This document shows positions 31,077-40,610 of a stretch of 64,000 nt of DNA, in pieces. Below the pieces are notes generated by a model that did not search any database, was not told where the DNA came from, and was given only the letters and a program-made list of their open reading frames with translations. The DNA is from Chryseobacterium sp. SNU WT5. GTDB taxonomy: Bacteria; Bacteroidota; Bacteroidia; Flavobacteriales; Weeksellaceae. Each line of letters begins with the position of its first letter. The stretch's first letter is position 1. The DNA is taken from the NCBI RefSeq assembly GCF_007362475.1, contig NZ_CP041687.1, forward strand, positions 1,798,001-1,862,000, given 5' to 3'. Made by a program: the position numbers and the translations under genes.

Positions 31077-31257
31077 TGCTATAAATTCAACGGAATTTTG
31101 AAAGGTTATAAGAATTTTTGAATAAGAGAGCAGAGTCTAAGATTCTAAGAAATACGAATAGATAATAGACGGAGGAACTTGCAATAGAACAGTTTAAGAA
31201 TATACAGTTTAGTCGAAAATTTATTATACTATTTTTAATGATGAATTATCAATATTT

Positions 31258-31461
31258 TCATCTTTTAATGATCTGAATCTCGTCTAGAATGTATTGTATT
31301 TTGTCTGATGATACAGGGATTTGATAACCAAAATTTAATTCTAAACTACCACCATTAGACTTATTAAGTACAACAACGTTTTCTAAATTTACGATATAAG
31401 ATTTATGAACTCTTAAAAAGCCATTATTGAAACAGAGAATATCTTCGAACTTACTTATCAA
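31258..31461 (-). pseudogene. Remnant of a LytTR DNA-binding response regulator
   Basis: About 67 residues match only the C-terminal LytTR domain of LytTR-family regulators (FLRVHKSYIVNLENVVVLNK, then GYQIPVSSDK). No receiver domain or ATG start is present upstream; the frame stays open further for a few dozen codons into unrelated sequence. I read it as a truncated leftover gene. A functional mini-regulator is unlikely, because most of the DNA-binding domain's N-terminal part is missing. Confidence 0.6.
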
Positions 31462-31555
31462 TAGAATAATTAGAAAAATAGTAAGAGAAGTATTATTTGT
31501 CTTCCTTTTTTTCGTGAACTGAAAACCGCTTTTTGTAAACGGACTTCCAACTATA

Positions 31556-32106
31556 TTAAAATTTGACAGATCTGGGTAGAAACTTTTCTTCGGTTTTTAA
31601 TCGATGAGATAATCCTTTTTCCTTGATAAAGGAGTTGTAAGCTTCTTTGAAAGTTATATCTATTGTTTTTTTTATTAAACTTTTCTTGTGCTTTTTTCTC
31701 AGCTTCAATTTTTGCTTTGTCCAGTTTAGGCCATTCTGCATTTTTTTATTTTCAATCGCTCATTTATTTCATCAAGTTTTCGTTGATCTATTTTTGTTTG
31801 ATGGTAATATTTCCATAATGTTTCAAATACTTTGTATATAGGCGCTCGCTTAATATCATCTTCATCTTCTACGTAAATAGGAACTGTTTCAATTTCTTCT
31901 TTTGTCTTAAAACCGATTCTCAATGCTACCGGAATTTTCTCGGTTTCTGTTCCATGAATTGAAACCAATTCTCCACCGTAAGGTTGCATTGAAATTACTT
32001 TTCTGAAATCAAATTTCACGGTATTTTTTATAGGTTTATCTTTCGAATCATAAGTATTGTAGGTAATTTCGAAAAACGATCCTGAAAAAGTTGGATAATA
32101 TTTATT
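31556..32106 (-). pseudogene. Frameshifted remnant of an unknown protein
   Basis: Two overlapping frames fit together as one protein. The upstream part (32106 to about 31740; for example SFFEITYNTYDSK, VISMQPYGGELVS, IPVALRIGFKTKEE) ends in a run of seven A on the minus strand at about 31743-31749. Adding one A joins it to the downstream part (MQNGLNWTKQKLKLRKKH to the stop at 31556). The start is lost: a stop codon lies at 32107-32109 with no ATG after it before the conserved-looking region. I do not recognise the family. Confidence 0.6.
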
Positions 32107-32216
32107 TTATTATCTTCGTAAATGTGTTGTTAATAGACTGTATATGAGGTAGGTCTATTCATAGAAATTAAAATATATTTAAAAAGTCTGGTAGAGATTG
32201 ATACCTATTATCAGTT

Positions 32217-33821
32217 TTAAAACCGACTCAATATTCCCCAGTGAATTTTGGTGTCTCCGAATTTAATTGGATTTCCAAACTCGCTTCCGTTCGAGATCTG
32301 AAAACTCATCAATCCAATAGGCAAAATGAAATTAAAGCCTAAACCTAAACTGTAAATTTTGGGTTTTAGGTCCAAGTTTTTATTATGAATTTCTCCGTAT
32401 TGACCAAAGATATCGAAGAAAGCTTGATCGCCAACCAAATATCGATATTCGGTCGTTCCGAAATAATAGAAATCTGCAAACAGAGAATTTTCATTAAAAC
32501 CACGGAAGGAATTCCAACCACCAAAGCGCAATAGTTCATTGGTAGACAAAGTGTTTTTTGAGTTGATAAGAGCTGTTTGTCCTTGAAAATTCAAGTAATG
32601 ATTTCCAGAAATATGAAAATTCCGTTCGGCAGAAAGAAAATATTGTGTTTGATTGGCATTGAGATCTTCTTTTGAGTAGTAGGTGTTGCTGTAACCCGCA
32701 TCAGCGCTAATTCTGCTTCTGTACTGAAATAATTCTATGGTAGTTGGTTCAGTATAATCGTACCAAAGACCAATTCCTTTTTTACTGAAATCTCTCCCTT
32801 GAATATAAAGAGAATCCAAAACCGTAGAAGTCTCGATAGTTGCTCTTAATCCGATCCTTTGATTGCTTTTTAAATGAAGATAGAAAGCGGGTGTAAGTTT
32901 TACATTCGCATAAGTTGAATCCTGTCGAAAGATATTAACTTTAAAGTTTCCGCCAATATTAGATTTAAATAGGTACGGGATGTCGGTTTGCAAATCAAAA
33001 GTTTGTCCTTGATCTGGATTTCGTTGCCAAAAGAAATTTACTGTTTCAAAACCATTGAACATATTTCTAAAATTGAAATTGATACTTCCGTTGAAACTGA
33101 ATTTTTCTGATTTATCATTTCCAAAACCAATTATTCCATCAAAACTGTTAGATTTCTTCTTTTGCAGAAATAAAAAAACTTGTGTAGAGTCTTTCGTAAA
33201 TAATGTTTGTGGTGGCTTGTCGAGTGATAAAAATGGATGATTCTGCAATGATTGTCCCAATTTTATGAGCCTTGATTCCTGGTAAGTCTTTCCGGTATAT
33301 TCCTTTTCTAAATTTTTAACGAAACGATTTGGAACTTTTTCGTATCCTTTAAAAACGAGTCCATCAATTTTTCGCTGATCACTTTTAATTACGGAGATTT
33401 CAACCTGGGGAATATCAGCTTTCATTCCTTTAAACTGAGATCTTATACGATTGAAAACAAAACCTTGGACTCGATAATTCTCATTGATTACTTTTTTTAA
33501 TGAATCTAAATTTTTGGTAAAGAATTCCTTAGAATATTTGGAATCTTGTACAATATCATCCGAAAGTTTGACATGTGCTTTATTGTAGTTTCTTCCTTTG
33601 TTAAAGAAAATTTCAGTCAGTTTACCTTCCTGAATTACTTTTTCTACTTTGGTGAAATAGTAATAATTTTGAGTTAAAGAATCTAAAAATTTCACTGCAG
33701 AAACAGAATCCTTTGCCATTGTTTTCTTATTGGTCTGAATGTCAATCAGCCAATACTCTTTAACCTGCGCTTCAACTGAAACGCTGGTTAGTAAAATCAA
33801 TAGATATAGGATTGTTTTCAA
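32217..33821 (-). CDS. BamA/TamA (Omp85) family outer-membrane protein
   Basis: About 534 residues. A signal peptide (MKTILYLLILLTSVSVEAQ if started at the TTG at 33821) is followed by a POTRA-like region with the segment KIDGLVFKGYEKVPNRFVK. The C-terminal half is a beta-barrel with FRGFNENSLF, the VRGF/Y-type motif of Omp85 proteins. It is shorter than BamA, with few POTRA units, like the small 'BamA/TamA family' paralogues of Bacteroidota. An earlier TTG at 33848 is possible; there is no ATG near either. Confidence 0.8.
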   Translation of the reverse strand: MKTILYLLILLTSVSVEAQVKEYWLIDIQTNKKTMAKDSVSAVKFLDSLTQNYYYFTKVEKVIQEGKLTEIFFNKGRNYNKAHVKLSDDIVQDSKYSKEFFTKNLDSLKKVINENYRVQGFVFNRIRSQFKGMKADIPQVEISVIKSDQRKIDGLVFKGYEKVPNRFVKNLEKEYTGKTYQESRLIKLGQSLQNHPFLSLDKPPQTLFTKDSTQVFLFLQKKKSNSFDGIIGFGNDKSEKFSFNGSINFNFRNMFNGFETVNFFWQRNPDQGQTFDLQTDIPYLFKSNIGGNFKVNIFRQDSTYANVKLTPAFYLHLKSNQRIGLRATIETSTVLDSLYIQGRDFSKKGIGLWYDYTEPTTIELFQYRSRISADAGYSNTYYSKEDLNANQTQYFLSAERNFHISGNHYLNFQGQTALINSKNTLSTNELLRFGGWNSFRGFNENSLFADFYYFGTTEYRYLVGDQAFFDIFGQYGEIHNKNLDLKPKIYSLGLGFNFILPIGLMSFQISNGSEFGNPIKFGDTKIHWGILSRF

Positions 33822-33953
33822 TGAATTAATCTCTATGGTTGAACTCAATTTTATCTTATTTATTATGGAATAAGCGAGAATTTTTTATCTTTATAAAATT
33901 AGCGGTTTCTTATGGAATTAGCCTAAAAATTGAAAAGAAGAATTCGTAGTGTT

Positions 33954-34538
33954 ATGAAAAAAGTTGGTTTGTTTTTCGGGAGTTTTAATCCCATTCATAT
34001 TGGTCATTTAATTCTGGCAAATTATATTATTGAAAATACAGATATGGATGAACTGTGGTTTGTAGTTAGTCCACAAAATCCGTTTAAAGATAAAAAATCT
34101 TTGCTGAAAGATCATAACCGTTTAGATATGGTGCAACTTGCAGTGAAAAACTATCCTAAATTGCGTGCTTCCAATGTGGAGTTTTCCTTACCGATACCCA
34201 GTTATACGATTGATACGTTGACTTATTTGCATGAAAAGCATCCCGACTATTCCTTTTCTCTCATTATGGGTGAAGATAATTTGAAGGGACTTCAGAAATG
34301 GAAAAACTCCGATATTCTGATCAAGAATTATCAGATTATTGTTTATCCAAGAGTATTTGAGGAACGAAAAGTCGATAGCCAATACCTGCAACATGAAAAT
34401 ATTTCATTAATTAAAGCACCTATTATCGAACTGTCTGCCACAGAAATTAGGAGGATGATTAAGGAAGATAAAAATGTAAGGCCAATGGTGCCGCCTGAAG
34501 TCTTTGACTATTTAGACGGGAGCAGCTTTTATAAATAG
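33954..34538 (+). CDS. nadD: Nicotinate-nucleotide adenylyltransferase NadD
   Basis: A 194-residue enzyme that makes nicotinic acid adenine dinucleotide from NaMN and ATP for NAD synthesis. The nucleotidyltransferase motif GSFNPIHIGH is at residues 9-18, with FVVSPQNPFK, a SLIMGEDNLKGLQKW segment, and the late LSATEIRRMI (ISxTxIR) motif. The ATG at 33954 is chosen because MKKVGLFFGSFNP is the family start. Confidence 0.95.
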   Translation: MKKVGLFFGSFNPIHIGHLILANYIIENTDMDELWFVVSPQNPFKDKKSLLKDHNRLDMVQLAVKNYPKLRASNVEFSLPIPSYTIDTLTYLHEKHPDYSFSLIMGEDNLKGLQKWKNSDILIKNYQIIVYPRVFEERKVDSQYLQHENISLIKAPIIELSATEIRRMIKEDKNVRPMVPPEVFDYLDGSSFYK

Positions 34539-34614
34539 AAAATATTCGCAATCCCATTTTTTAATCCTTAAATTTGCAGATTAACTTTTTTAAAAAGTTT
34601 TCTAACTAATTTCT

Positions 34615-34950
34615 ATGAAGTATATCGAGGATTTTTTTGCAAAATATAGCCAAAATCAAATTGACAAATGGTTTAAACAAATTTGTCTTGCAGAGGCGAT
34701 TTCTTGGCTATTTCTCTTCAGTGCCATGATCTGGATTCGGTATGATCGAGATGGGCTTTTACCTACGATTTATATTATAATTATTGGTAATGTTCATGGT
34801 CTGTTTTTTACGTTGTATTTATTGCTCCTTGTGAATGCAAGAAAAATGTATAGTTGGGATGAGGAGGATACCGTCTTCGCGTTACTCGCTGCTTTTTTTC
34901 CCTTTGCAACCATTTGGGTGGATAAGAAATTGGCACACCTCAAGCTGTAA
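34615..34950 (+). CDS. DUF3817 membrane protein
   Basis: A 111-residue protein with three hydrophobic helices (EAISWLFLFSAMIWI, IIIIGNVHGLFFTLYLLLLV, ALLAAFFPFATIWV) and an ending with LAHLKL. The GNVHGLFF pattern and the AFFPFATIW segment fit DUF3817 (YdzA-like). The function is unknown. A TAAATTTG at 34569-34576 may be its promoter -7 element. Confidence 0.8.
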   Translation: MKYIEDFFAKYSQNQIDKWFKQICLAEAISWLFLFSAMIWIRYDRDGLLPTIYIIIIGNVHGLFFTLYLLLLVNARKMYSWDEEDTVFALLAAFFPFATIWVDKKLAHLKL

Positions 34951-34977
34951 GTCTTGATCAATAATCAAGTGATAATT

Positions 34978-35009
34978 TAAAGAGTAGAATTTTTCTACTC
35001 TTTTTTTTG
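34978..35009 (+). terminator. Terminator after the DUF3817 gene
   Basis: The stem aagagtagaa/ttctactctt is followed by a T run. Confidence 0.85.
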
Positions 35010-35148
35010 TTTTATGTAATAAATAGGGTATTTCAATTGTCTTAATTAAGAAGCATGGATTAAATTTTTCATACTGATAATCAACGTATTAAATTTGTTA
35101 ATGAATTATTTACACTACTTTGTATTACATAATACTAAATAAATAACA

Positions 35149-35156
35149 TATCTTTG
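35149..35156 (+). promoter_or_regulatory. Possible -7 element of the TonB-dependent receptor-like gene
   Basis: TATCTTTG matches TAnnTTTG and lies 121 bp before the start codon, within the 327-bp gap after the DUF3817 gene. A good -33 TTG at the right spacing is not seen (the nearest is at 35120). The leader of about 110 nt between it and the gene holds no evident gene or riboswitch. Confidence 0.45.
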
Positions 35157-35277
35157 CAATGTAATACTACTAAAAACATCACTAACGATAAAAGAAGGAA
35201 AAAAACGGATAACCAGAATTTAAAAACATCCCAAAAACTAATAGCTCAACTTCCTTCTTTTTTTAAAACTCTAAACC

Positions 35278-37494
35278 ATGAAAAAACTAATTCTTTCTCT
35301 TTCGCTTCTTACCGGTGTTGTTGCTTTTGCACAAGAAACGGCAAAATCCGATTCTACTAAAGTTCAAGATATTAAAGAAGTTACAATGACCAAAAAAGTC
35401 TTTCAAAAGAAAGCAGATCGTTTTATTTATGATGTAGCATCTTCCCCAGTTGCAAAAGGCAATACGGCTTTTGGATTGTTAAAAGAAACTCCGCTTGTAT
35501 CTTCTACAGATGATAAAACTTTGCGAATTGCCGGAAAATCAAATGTACTTATTTATCTAAATGGTCGACCAACCCAAATGGATGCAGAATCTTTGGTTCA
35601 GTTTTTAAAAAATACTCCTGCAGAAAATATTCAACGAATCGAAGTAATCACAATGCCCGGAAGTGAATATAAAGTAGAATCGTCCGACGGCATCATCAAT
35701 ATTGTTCTTAAAAAGAAAACCAGTGATGGACTGAATGGTAATTTGAGAATGAATAATCAGCAAAATTATCACAATTCTACCGCCGCTGGCTTAAGTTTGA
35801 ATTACAGAAAAGATAAACTAGGAATTAATTCTAACATCAATACAAGTGAAAATGTCCAAGATCAGTATTACATTTTGAGAAACGGAAATAGTCAAGCTAC
35901 CAATCAATCCGAAGGAAGAATTGCTGATCCCAATCTAAATTTAGGTGGCTATTTAAATATTGATTATCAGTTCAACGATAATAATAGTTTAGCGCTTACC
36001 TACAACTCATCAGCCAACAAAAGCAATAATTCTACGGTGAATCTTTTTAATACAACGAAAGATCTAGTTAATAATGTGACCGATTATACGTGGACTAAAA
36101 GTAGAGAAGATGCTCATTCCTACAACAACTCGATCAACTTGAATTATGAATTAAAAACGGACTCGTTAGGAAGTAAATTGAATTTGAATGCAGCTGGTTT
36201 ACTGTATAAAAGATTACAAAGTTCTAATAATTTCACTATTGCATCTGATCAAACTGGAAATGACAACGGGAAACTTTTGAAAATTTACATGGAACAGCCT
36301 CAGTTCATCAATAATTTCTCCGCTACTGCAGATTACATTCAAAAGTTTAAAAAAGATTTAACAATTTCAATTGGTGGGAATTTTAACAAGACAAAAACAG
36401 ACAACGATACCAAATACGACACCTATAATTATACTACGAATGCATTAATTAAGACACCGAATCATTTTCTTTATGATGAAAATATATTTGGTGGTTATCT
36501 AACGGTAGAGAAAGTATTGACGCCCAAGTTCTCTGGAAAAGTCGGTGTAAGATATGAGTTAACGCAGAGTGAGGGTAAATCTGATAATGCGCAGGATGTT
36601 AACCTTCGTAATATCAAAAGAGATTATGACAAATTACTGCCTTATCTAAGTTTGAACTACGCAATTAACGATACTAATAATATTTCTTACGCATTTTCAA
36701 GCCGCATGAGAAGACCAAGTTTTTGGGAATTAAATCCCGTACGAAATGTTTTAACCGAATTTAATTATACCCAAAACAATCCTTTTGTAAAAGCATCAGC
36801 TGTTTACAATCATGAATTAACTTACATGTACAAAAACTCCTACTTTCTTATCTTAAGTCATAGTTTAGAAAAAGATGGTATTACGCAAGTTCCTTTACAA
36901 GGCGTAATTAATGGCAAAAATCAATTGAGATATATTAGAACAAATTTTGGTGATACTCAAGAAATGAGCGCCATGCTGGGAATGCAGAAAAGTTTTTTCA
37001 AAGGATATTTAACTTCAAATTTCAATGTTGGACTGCAGCGGAAAATCAATAATGGAAGTTTAAGTCAAGATCCTTTAACGGGTGATATTTTCCCACTTTA
37101 TGAAAACCACACTGTCTCAAACAGTTTTATTTTGCAGACCAGTAATAATATTCGATTGGATCAAAAGAAAACATGGTTTGCTGGGGTCAACTATTTCTAC
37201 GTAGACAAACAGCAGATCGAATTAGGTCAGCTTAAAGGATTAATGAGTTTGGATTTAGACGTTAAGAAAATATGGAATGAGTGGACTTTTGCGCTCGCCT
37301 TCAGAGATGTTTTGGACACTCATAAAATCGTCATTGAAGACTACCAGAAAAACGGAAATTATAATTACGTTAACCAAAATCAGTACATGAGAGGGGTGGA
37401 ATTAACTATCGTTTATAATTTCGGAAATCAAAAAGTGAAAAAGGTCAGAAATATCGAAAGTGCAGATAAAGATATTAAAAGCCGAACCAAATAG
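35278..37494 (+). CDS. TonB-dependent receptor-like outer-membrane beta-barrel protein
   Basis: A 738-residue protein with a signal peptide (VVAFAQ). A plug-like domain follows (residues ~55-140: LLKETPLVSS, VLIYLNGRPTQMDAESLVQFLKN, IQRIEVITMPGSEYKVESSDGIINI), then an 'OMP_b-brl_3' type barrel that ends near ELTIVYNFG. It lacks the long N-terminal CarboxypepD_reg domain common in this group. It probably imports a ligand using the ExbB/ExbD/TonB system encoded at 18.9-21.9 kb; the ligand is unknown. It stands alone, between a promoter-like site and a terminator. Confidence 0.88.
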   Translation: MKKLILSLSLLTGVVAFAQETAKSDSTKVQDIKEVTMTKKVFQKKADRFIYDVASSPVAKGNTAFGLLKETPLVSSTDDKTLRIAGKSNVLIYLNGRPTQMDAESLVQFLKNTPAENIQRIEVITMPGSEYKVESSDGIINIVLKKKTSDGLNGNLRMNNQQNYHNSTAAGLSLNYRKDKLGINSNINTSENVQDQYYILRNGNSQATNQSEGRIADPNLNLGGYLNIDYQFNDNNSLALTYNSSANKSNNSTVNLFNTTKDLVNNVTDYTWTKSREDAHSYNNSINLNYELKTDSLGSKLNLNAAGLLYKRLQSSNNFTIASDQTGNDNGKLLKIYMEQPQFINNFSATADYIQKFKKDLTISIGGNFNKTKTDNDTKYDTYNYTTNALIKTPNHFLYDENIFGGYLTVEKVLTPKFSGKVGVRYELTQSEGKSDNAQDVNLRNIKRDYDKLLPYLSLNYAINDTNNISYAFSSRMRRPSFWELNPVRNVLTEFNYTQNNPFVKASAVYNHELTYMYKNSYFLILSHSLEKDGITQVPLQGVINGKNQLRYIRTNFGDTQEMSAMLGMQKSFFKGYLTSNFNVGLQRKINNGSLSQDPLTGDIFPLYENHTVSNSFILQTSNNIRLDQKKTWFAGVNYFYVDKQQIELGQLKGLMSLDLDVKKIWNEWTFALAFRDVLDTHKIVIEDYQKNGNYNYVNQNQYMRGVELTIVYNFGNQKVKKVRNIESADKDIKSRTK

Positions 37495-37522
37495 ACTTCA
37501 TACTATTCAATTATATTTTTTG

Positions 37523-37552
37523 AAAAAACCCTTAGGATTTCTAAGGGTTTTT
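37523..37552 (+). terminator. Terminator after the receptor gene
   Basis: The stem aaaaacccttag/ctaagggttttt gives a strong hairpin with a short loop. It is near-symmetrical and can also serve the convergent ctlX gene. Confidence 0.88.
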
Positions 37553-37602
37553 GATTTTTACTAAAGAGAATTAACCTTTTCAAGGTTTCTATGTGGTACA
37601 AT

Positions 37603-38526
37603 TTATTTCTTCGGCAAGAAAACTTCTGCCAGCATGCATCTTGCACTTCCGCCACCATTCACCTCAATCGTATTCAGATCAGAATAGATGATTTCACAAT
37701 AACTTTCAATTTTTGCAATTTGTTCTTTCGTTAAAGCTTTGTAAGCAGTTTCACTCATGACCAAAAACTGAGTTCCTTCTTCATTTTGAACCTGGAGCAT
37801 ATTTCCTGCAAATTGCTGCATTTGATCTTCAGAAATTTCGATTACTTCTTTTTCTGTTGATTTAATTACTTCCTGTACTTTACTTCGTTCCATTTCATCA
37901 TCAATGCAATCCAGGCAAATGACCACAAATTGTTCAGCTACACACATCATCACATTCGTGTGATAGATTGGTAATCTTTGGTCGCCAACATTCTGAAACG
38001 AATGAAAAACGATGGGAGTATAACCATATTTATTGCAAAATCCCCGAAATAATTCCTCGTTTAACCGAAGAGAAACAGATCCATAAGCAATTTTATAATC
38101 GTGATCGAAGATCATACTTCCTGTACCTTCCAGAAACTTTTCCTGATTTTCGGGAGCAGATAAGTCATCTACTTCAGAGATCGTAAAACCTTCATTTTTA
38201 ATAGTCTCCAAAATGTCAGTTCTTCGCTCTACTCTTCTGTTTGGGGCAAACATAGGATACAAAGCGACTTTGCCATCTTCATGAAAGCTTACCCAGTTGT
38301 TTGGGAAAATAGAATCTGGCGAATGCGGTTCTAATGTATCTTTTACCGTAATCACGTTAATTCCTTTATCACGCAGCTTGTCTGCGAAAGTATTGAATTC
38401 CTGAAGCGCTTTCTCTTGAATATCGGCTTCTTTTTGTTCGACCTGGAAATAGTTATTTTCCGCGGTTTGTGAATTGTAACCGAAAGCAATCGGTTCTACC
38501 ATCAAAACGGTACTGGCTGTTTGCAT
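37603..38526 (-). CDS. ctlX: Citrulline utilization hydrolase CtlX (amidinotransferase family)
   Basis: A 307-residue pentein-fold enzyme. Members called CtlX hydrolyse citrulline. Visible active-site pieces are PDSIFPNNWVSFH, the histidine in YHTNVMM, and the nucleophilic cysteine C297 in GGGSARCMLAEVF. Length is normal. It stands opposite cutC and near a second pentein-fold enzyme at 39403, which suggests local handling of arginine-derived compounds (inference). Confidence 0.9.
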   Translation of the reverse strand: MQTASTVLMVEPIAFGYNSQTAENNYFQVEQKEADIQEKALQEFNTFADKLRDKGINVITVKDTLEPHSPDSIFPNNWVSFHEDGKVALYPMFAPNRRVERRTDILETIKNEGFTISEVDDLSAPENQEKFLEGTGSMIFDHDYKIAYGSVSLRLNEELFRGFCNKYGYTPIVFHSFQNVGDQRLPIYHTNVMMCVAEQFVVICLDCIDDEMERSKVQEVIKSTEKEVIEISEDQMQQFAGNMLQVQNEEGTQFLVMSETAYKALTKEQIAKIESYCEIIYSDLNTIEVNGGGSARCMLAEVFLPKK

Positions 38527-38599
38527 GAATTATTAAGTTTACTGGATTGTCATCCTTTATCTCACAAAAATACTTAAATTTATAGATAATAAAAAACCC

Positions 38600-39262
38600 A
38601 TGTTAGAAATTGCTTGTTTTGAAATGACTTCTGCAGAAATTGCTTTACAGTCAATGGCCGATCGAATTGAATTTTGCGAGAATCTGGACTTAGGTGGGAC
38701 TACTCCTAATCTTTATGAATTTTTGCATTTAAAAAGACATTATCAAAAACCAGTATATGTGATGATTCGTCCAAAAGGGGGCCCTTTTTATTATACTGAT
38801 GCAGAGTTTTTGGAAATGAAAAACAGCATAATCATATTTAAAGAAGGGGGAGCTGACGGTTTTGTGTTTGGGATCTTAGATGCTCATAATGAAATTGATA
38901 AAGCCAGAAATCAAGAATTGCGTGAACTTGCTGGTGACACGCCTTGTACCTTTCACCGTGCTTTTGATCGGACATCAAATTTGGATCAATCTATAAAAAC
39001 CTTAATTAGTTTGGGGTTTACTACCGTTTTAACTTCGGGTGGAGAGAAATCAGCGTTGGAAGGAAAAGAAGTTTTAAAAGCTTTAATTGAAAAATATGCT
39101 ACTAAAATAGAAATTTTGATTGGCGGTGGGGTGCGCTCAGAAAACCTGCAACAAATTAAAGAATTTACAGGCGGTACCAGTTTTCATTCTTCGGCAATAT
39201 GTAAATACGACACCTTTGCTACCGAAAATGAAATTAAAGAACTTAAGCAATTAAGTTATTAA
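38600..39262 (+). CDS. cutC: CutC family protein
   Basis: A 220-residue TIM-barrel protein. CutC marks are LEIACFEMTSAEIAL, RIEFCENLDLGGTTPN, VMIRPKGGPF, DGFVFGILD, CTFHRAFDRT and VLTSGGEKSA. The family was first linked to copper tolerance in E. coli, but a direct role in copper handling is doubtful; the enzymatic activity is not settled. It is transcribed alone between two minus-strand pentein genes. Confidence 0.93.
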   Translation: MLEIACFEMTSAEIALQSMADRIEFCENLDLGGTTPNLYEFLHLKRHYQKPVYVMIRPKGGPFYYTDAEFLEMKNSIIIFKEGGADGFVFGILDAHNEIDKARNQELRELAGDTPCTFHRAFDRTSNLDQSIKTLISLGFTTVLTSGGEKSALEGKEVLKALIEKYATKIEILIGGGVRSENLQQIKEFTGGTSFHSSAICKYDTFATENEIKELKQLSY

Positions 39263-39402
39263 TTTAATAATTGAACATGGTAAAGATCGTGACGATCACC
39301 GGTAATCGAAATATTCTAAACCTAATTTTCTACGGTAAATTTTTTGGATAAGCAATTCACTTTTAGTAAAACAAAGATTAACTTACCTTAACCCCCAAAA
39401 AA

Positions 39403-40317
39403 TTATTCTCTAACCAGAGGCATAGTTGAACATCTTAACAGACCACCCATTTTAGAAATTTCGCGGTACGGAATTTCTTCAACCGTCATTCCCCATTCAT
39501 TTCGTAAGTGATTATTCATTCTCGTAAACGCTTGGTCCGAAACTACGATCTCCGGTGAAATTGAAAAAATGTTGGGGTACATTTCAAACATCTCCTGATC
39601 GGTAACTTCAAAGCAATTTTCTTTACCGAAAATGTCCAGGATTAAATTATAATCTGTTTCATCTACGAATCCATTTTTGTAGATGATGCATTTGTCAGTT
39701 CCGACAGGATTAAAGGTACAGTCTAAATGTAAAATACCTTTGTAAGGTTCGCGGTCGTTTTTCTTTAATTCAAAATCAAGAATTCTTTTTTTAGGAAAAT
39801 ATTCTTTTAAGATATTGATGGCGTACTCATTGGTTCTGGCGGTTTTAAAGTTTCGGTAATCTTCAGAAAAACATGTTCCAATGAATAAGAAATCGTTCCA
39901 AACTATGACGTCTCCTCCTTCTATATGAGCAGTTTCCGGTAAGTTGATAATACCCCGCCATTTTACCTCTTCGAAGATTTTACGATAGGCTTCCTGCTCA
40001 TCTGCCCGATCCGAAATTACATTAGAAATAATCATCTTATCATCAATTACGAATGCAACGTCTCTTGCAAACACTTGATTGTAATCTTGAATGATTTCCG
40101 GACGAAACACCTTTACGTCATATTTTTTAAGAACTTTTTCAAATGAGGTCATCTCGGAGATCACTGCTTCTTCTGTAGGGTAGATTCCTTTCTCGATAGT
40201 ATTATAGGATTTTGCATCATAACTTTCTTCCAAAGTAGGCACAGCTCCTAAAGAGTTAGGTTGTCCTAAAACAACAGATTTCAGTTTACCAGTTTCATTC
40301 GTAATATTAAGTTTCAT
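39403..40317 (-). CDS. Amidinotransferase / dimethylarginine dimethylaminohydrolase-like protein
   Basis: A 304-residue pentein-fold enzyme starting MKLNITNETGKLKSVVLG. The catalytic set is visible: ARDVAFVI, ETAHIEGGDVIVW, the histidine in ILHLDCTFNPVG, and the cysteine C296 in LLRCSTMPLVRE at the C-terminus. Relatives include arginine deiminases, DDAH and glycine amidinotransferases, and I cannot choose among the substrates. The frame extends further upstream, but the ATG at 40317 fits the family start. Confidence 0.85.
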   Translation of the reverse strand: MKLNITNETGKLKSVVLGQPNSLGAVPTLEESYDAKSYNTIEKGIYPTEEAVISEMTSFEKVLKKYDVKVFRPEIIQDYNQVFARDVAFVIDDKMIISNVISDRADEQEAYRKIFEEVKWRGIINLPETAHIEGGDVIVWNDFLFIGTCFSEDYRNFKTARTNEYAINILKEYFPKKRILDFELKKNDREPYKGILHLDCTFNPVGTDKCIIYKNGFVDETDYNLILDIFGKENCFEVTDQEMFEMYPNIFSISPEIVVSDQAFTRMNNHLRNEWGMTVEEIPYREISKMGGLLRCSTMPLVRE

Positions 40318-40566
40318 AGAATCTTGTCGGTTATGATTTTGCAAATTTTTATTGACCAAGTAATTCTTCATCAAGAGCCAAATATAATAAAGTTTTTGTT
40401 GAACTTCATAAATATTTGGCTTATAAAATGACATAGAAAAGCTGGAGACCTATAAAAATTATTTTTATTTTCAATAATTTCTTAAAATAAATTTAAAAAC
40501 CTACGATTGTTGTTAATTATCGTTAAACTTGAAACAAACCCTTTTTTCTTTATACTCATTTAGCAT

Positions 40567-40574
40567 TAAATTTG
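40567..40574 (+). promoter_or_regulatory. Possible -7 element of the htrA-type gene
   Basis: TAAATTTG lies 36 bases before the ATG at 40611. The -33 region is T-rich but lacks a clear TTG. Confidence 0.4.
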
Positions 40575-40610
40575 TTTACCAAACAATATTATAACGATCT
40601 TAAATAATTT

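Noticed and set aside
35154-35360. A 68-codon frame before and over the receptor gene start
   Set aside because: It overlaps the signal peptide of the real gene in another frame and begins right at the putative promoter.
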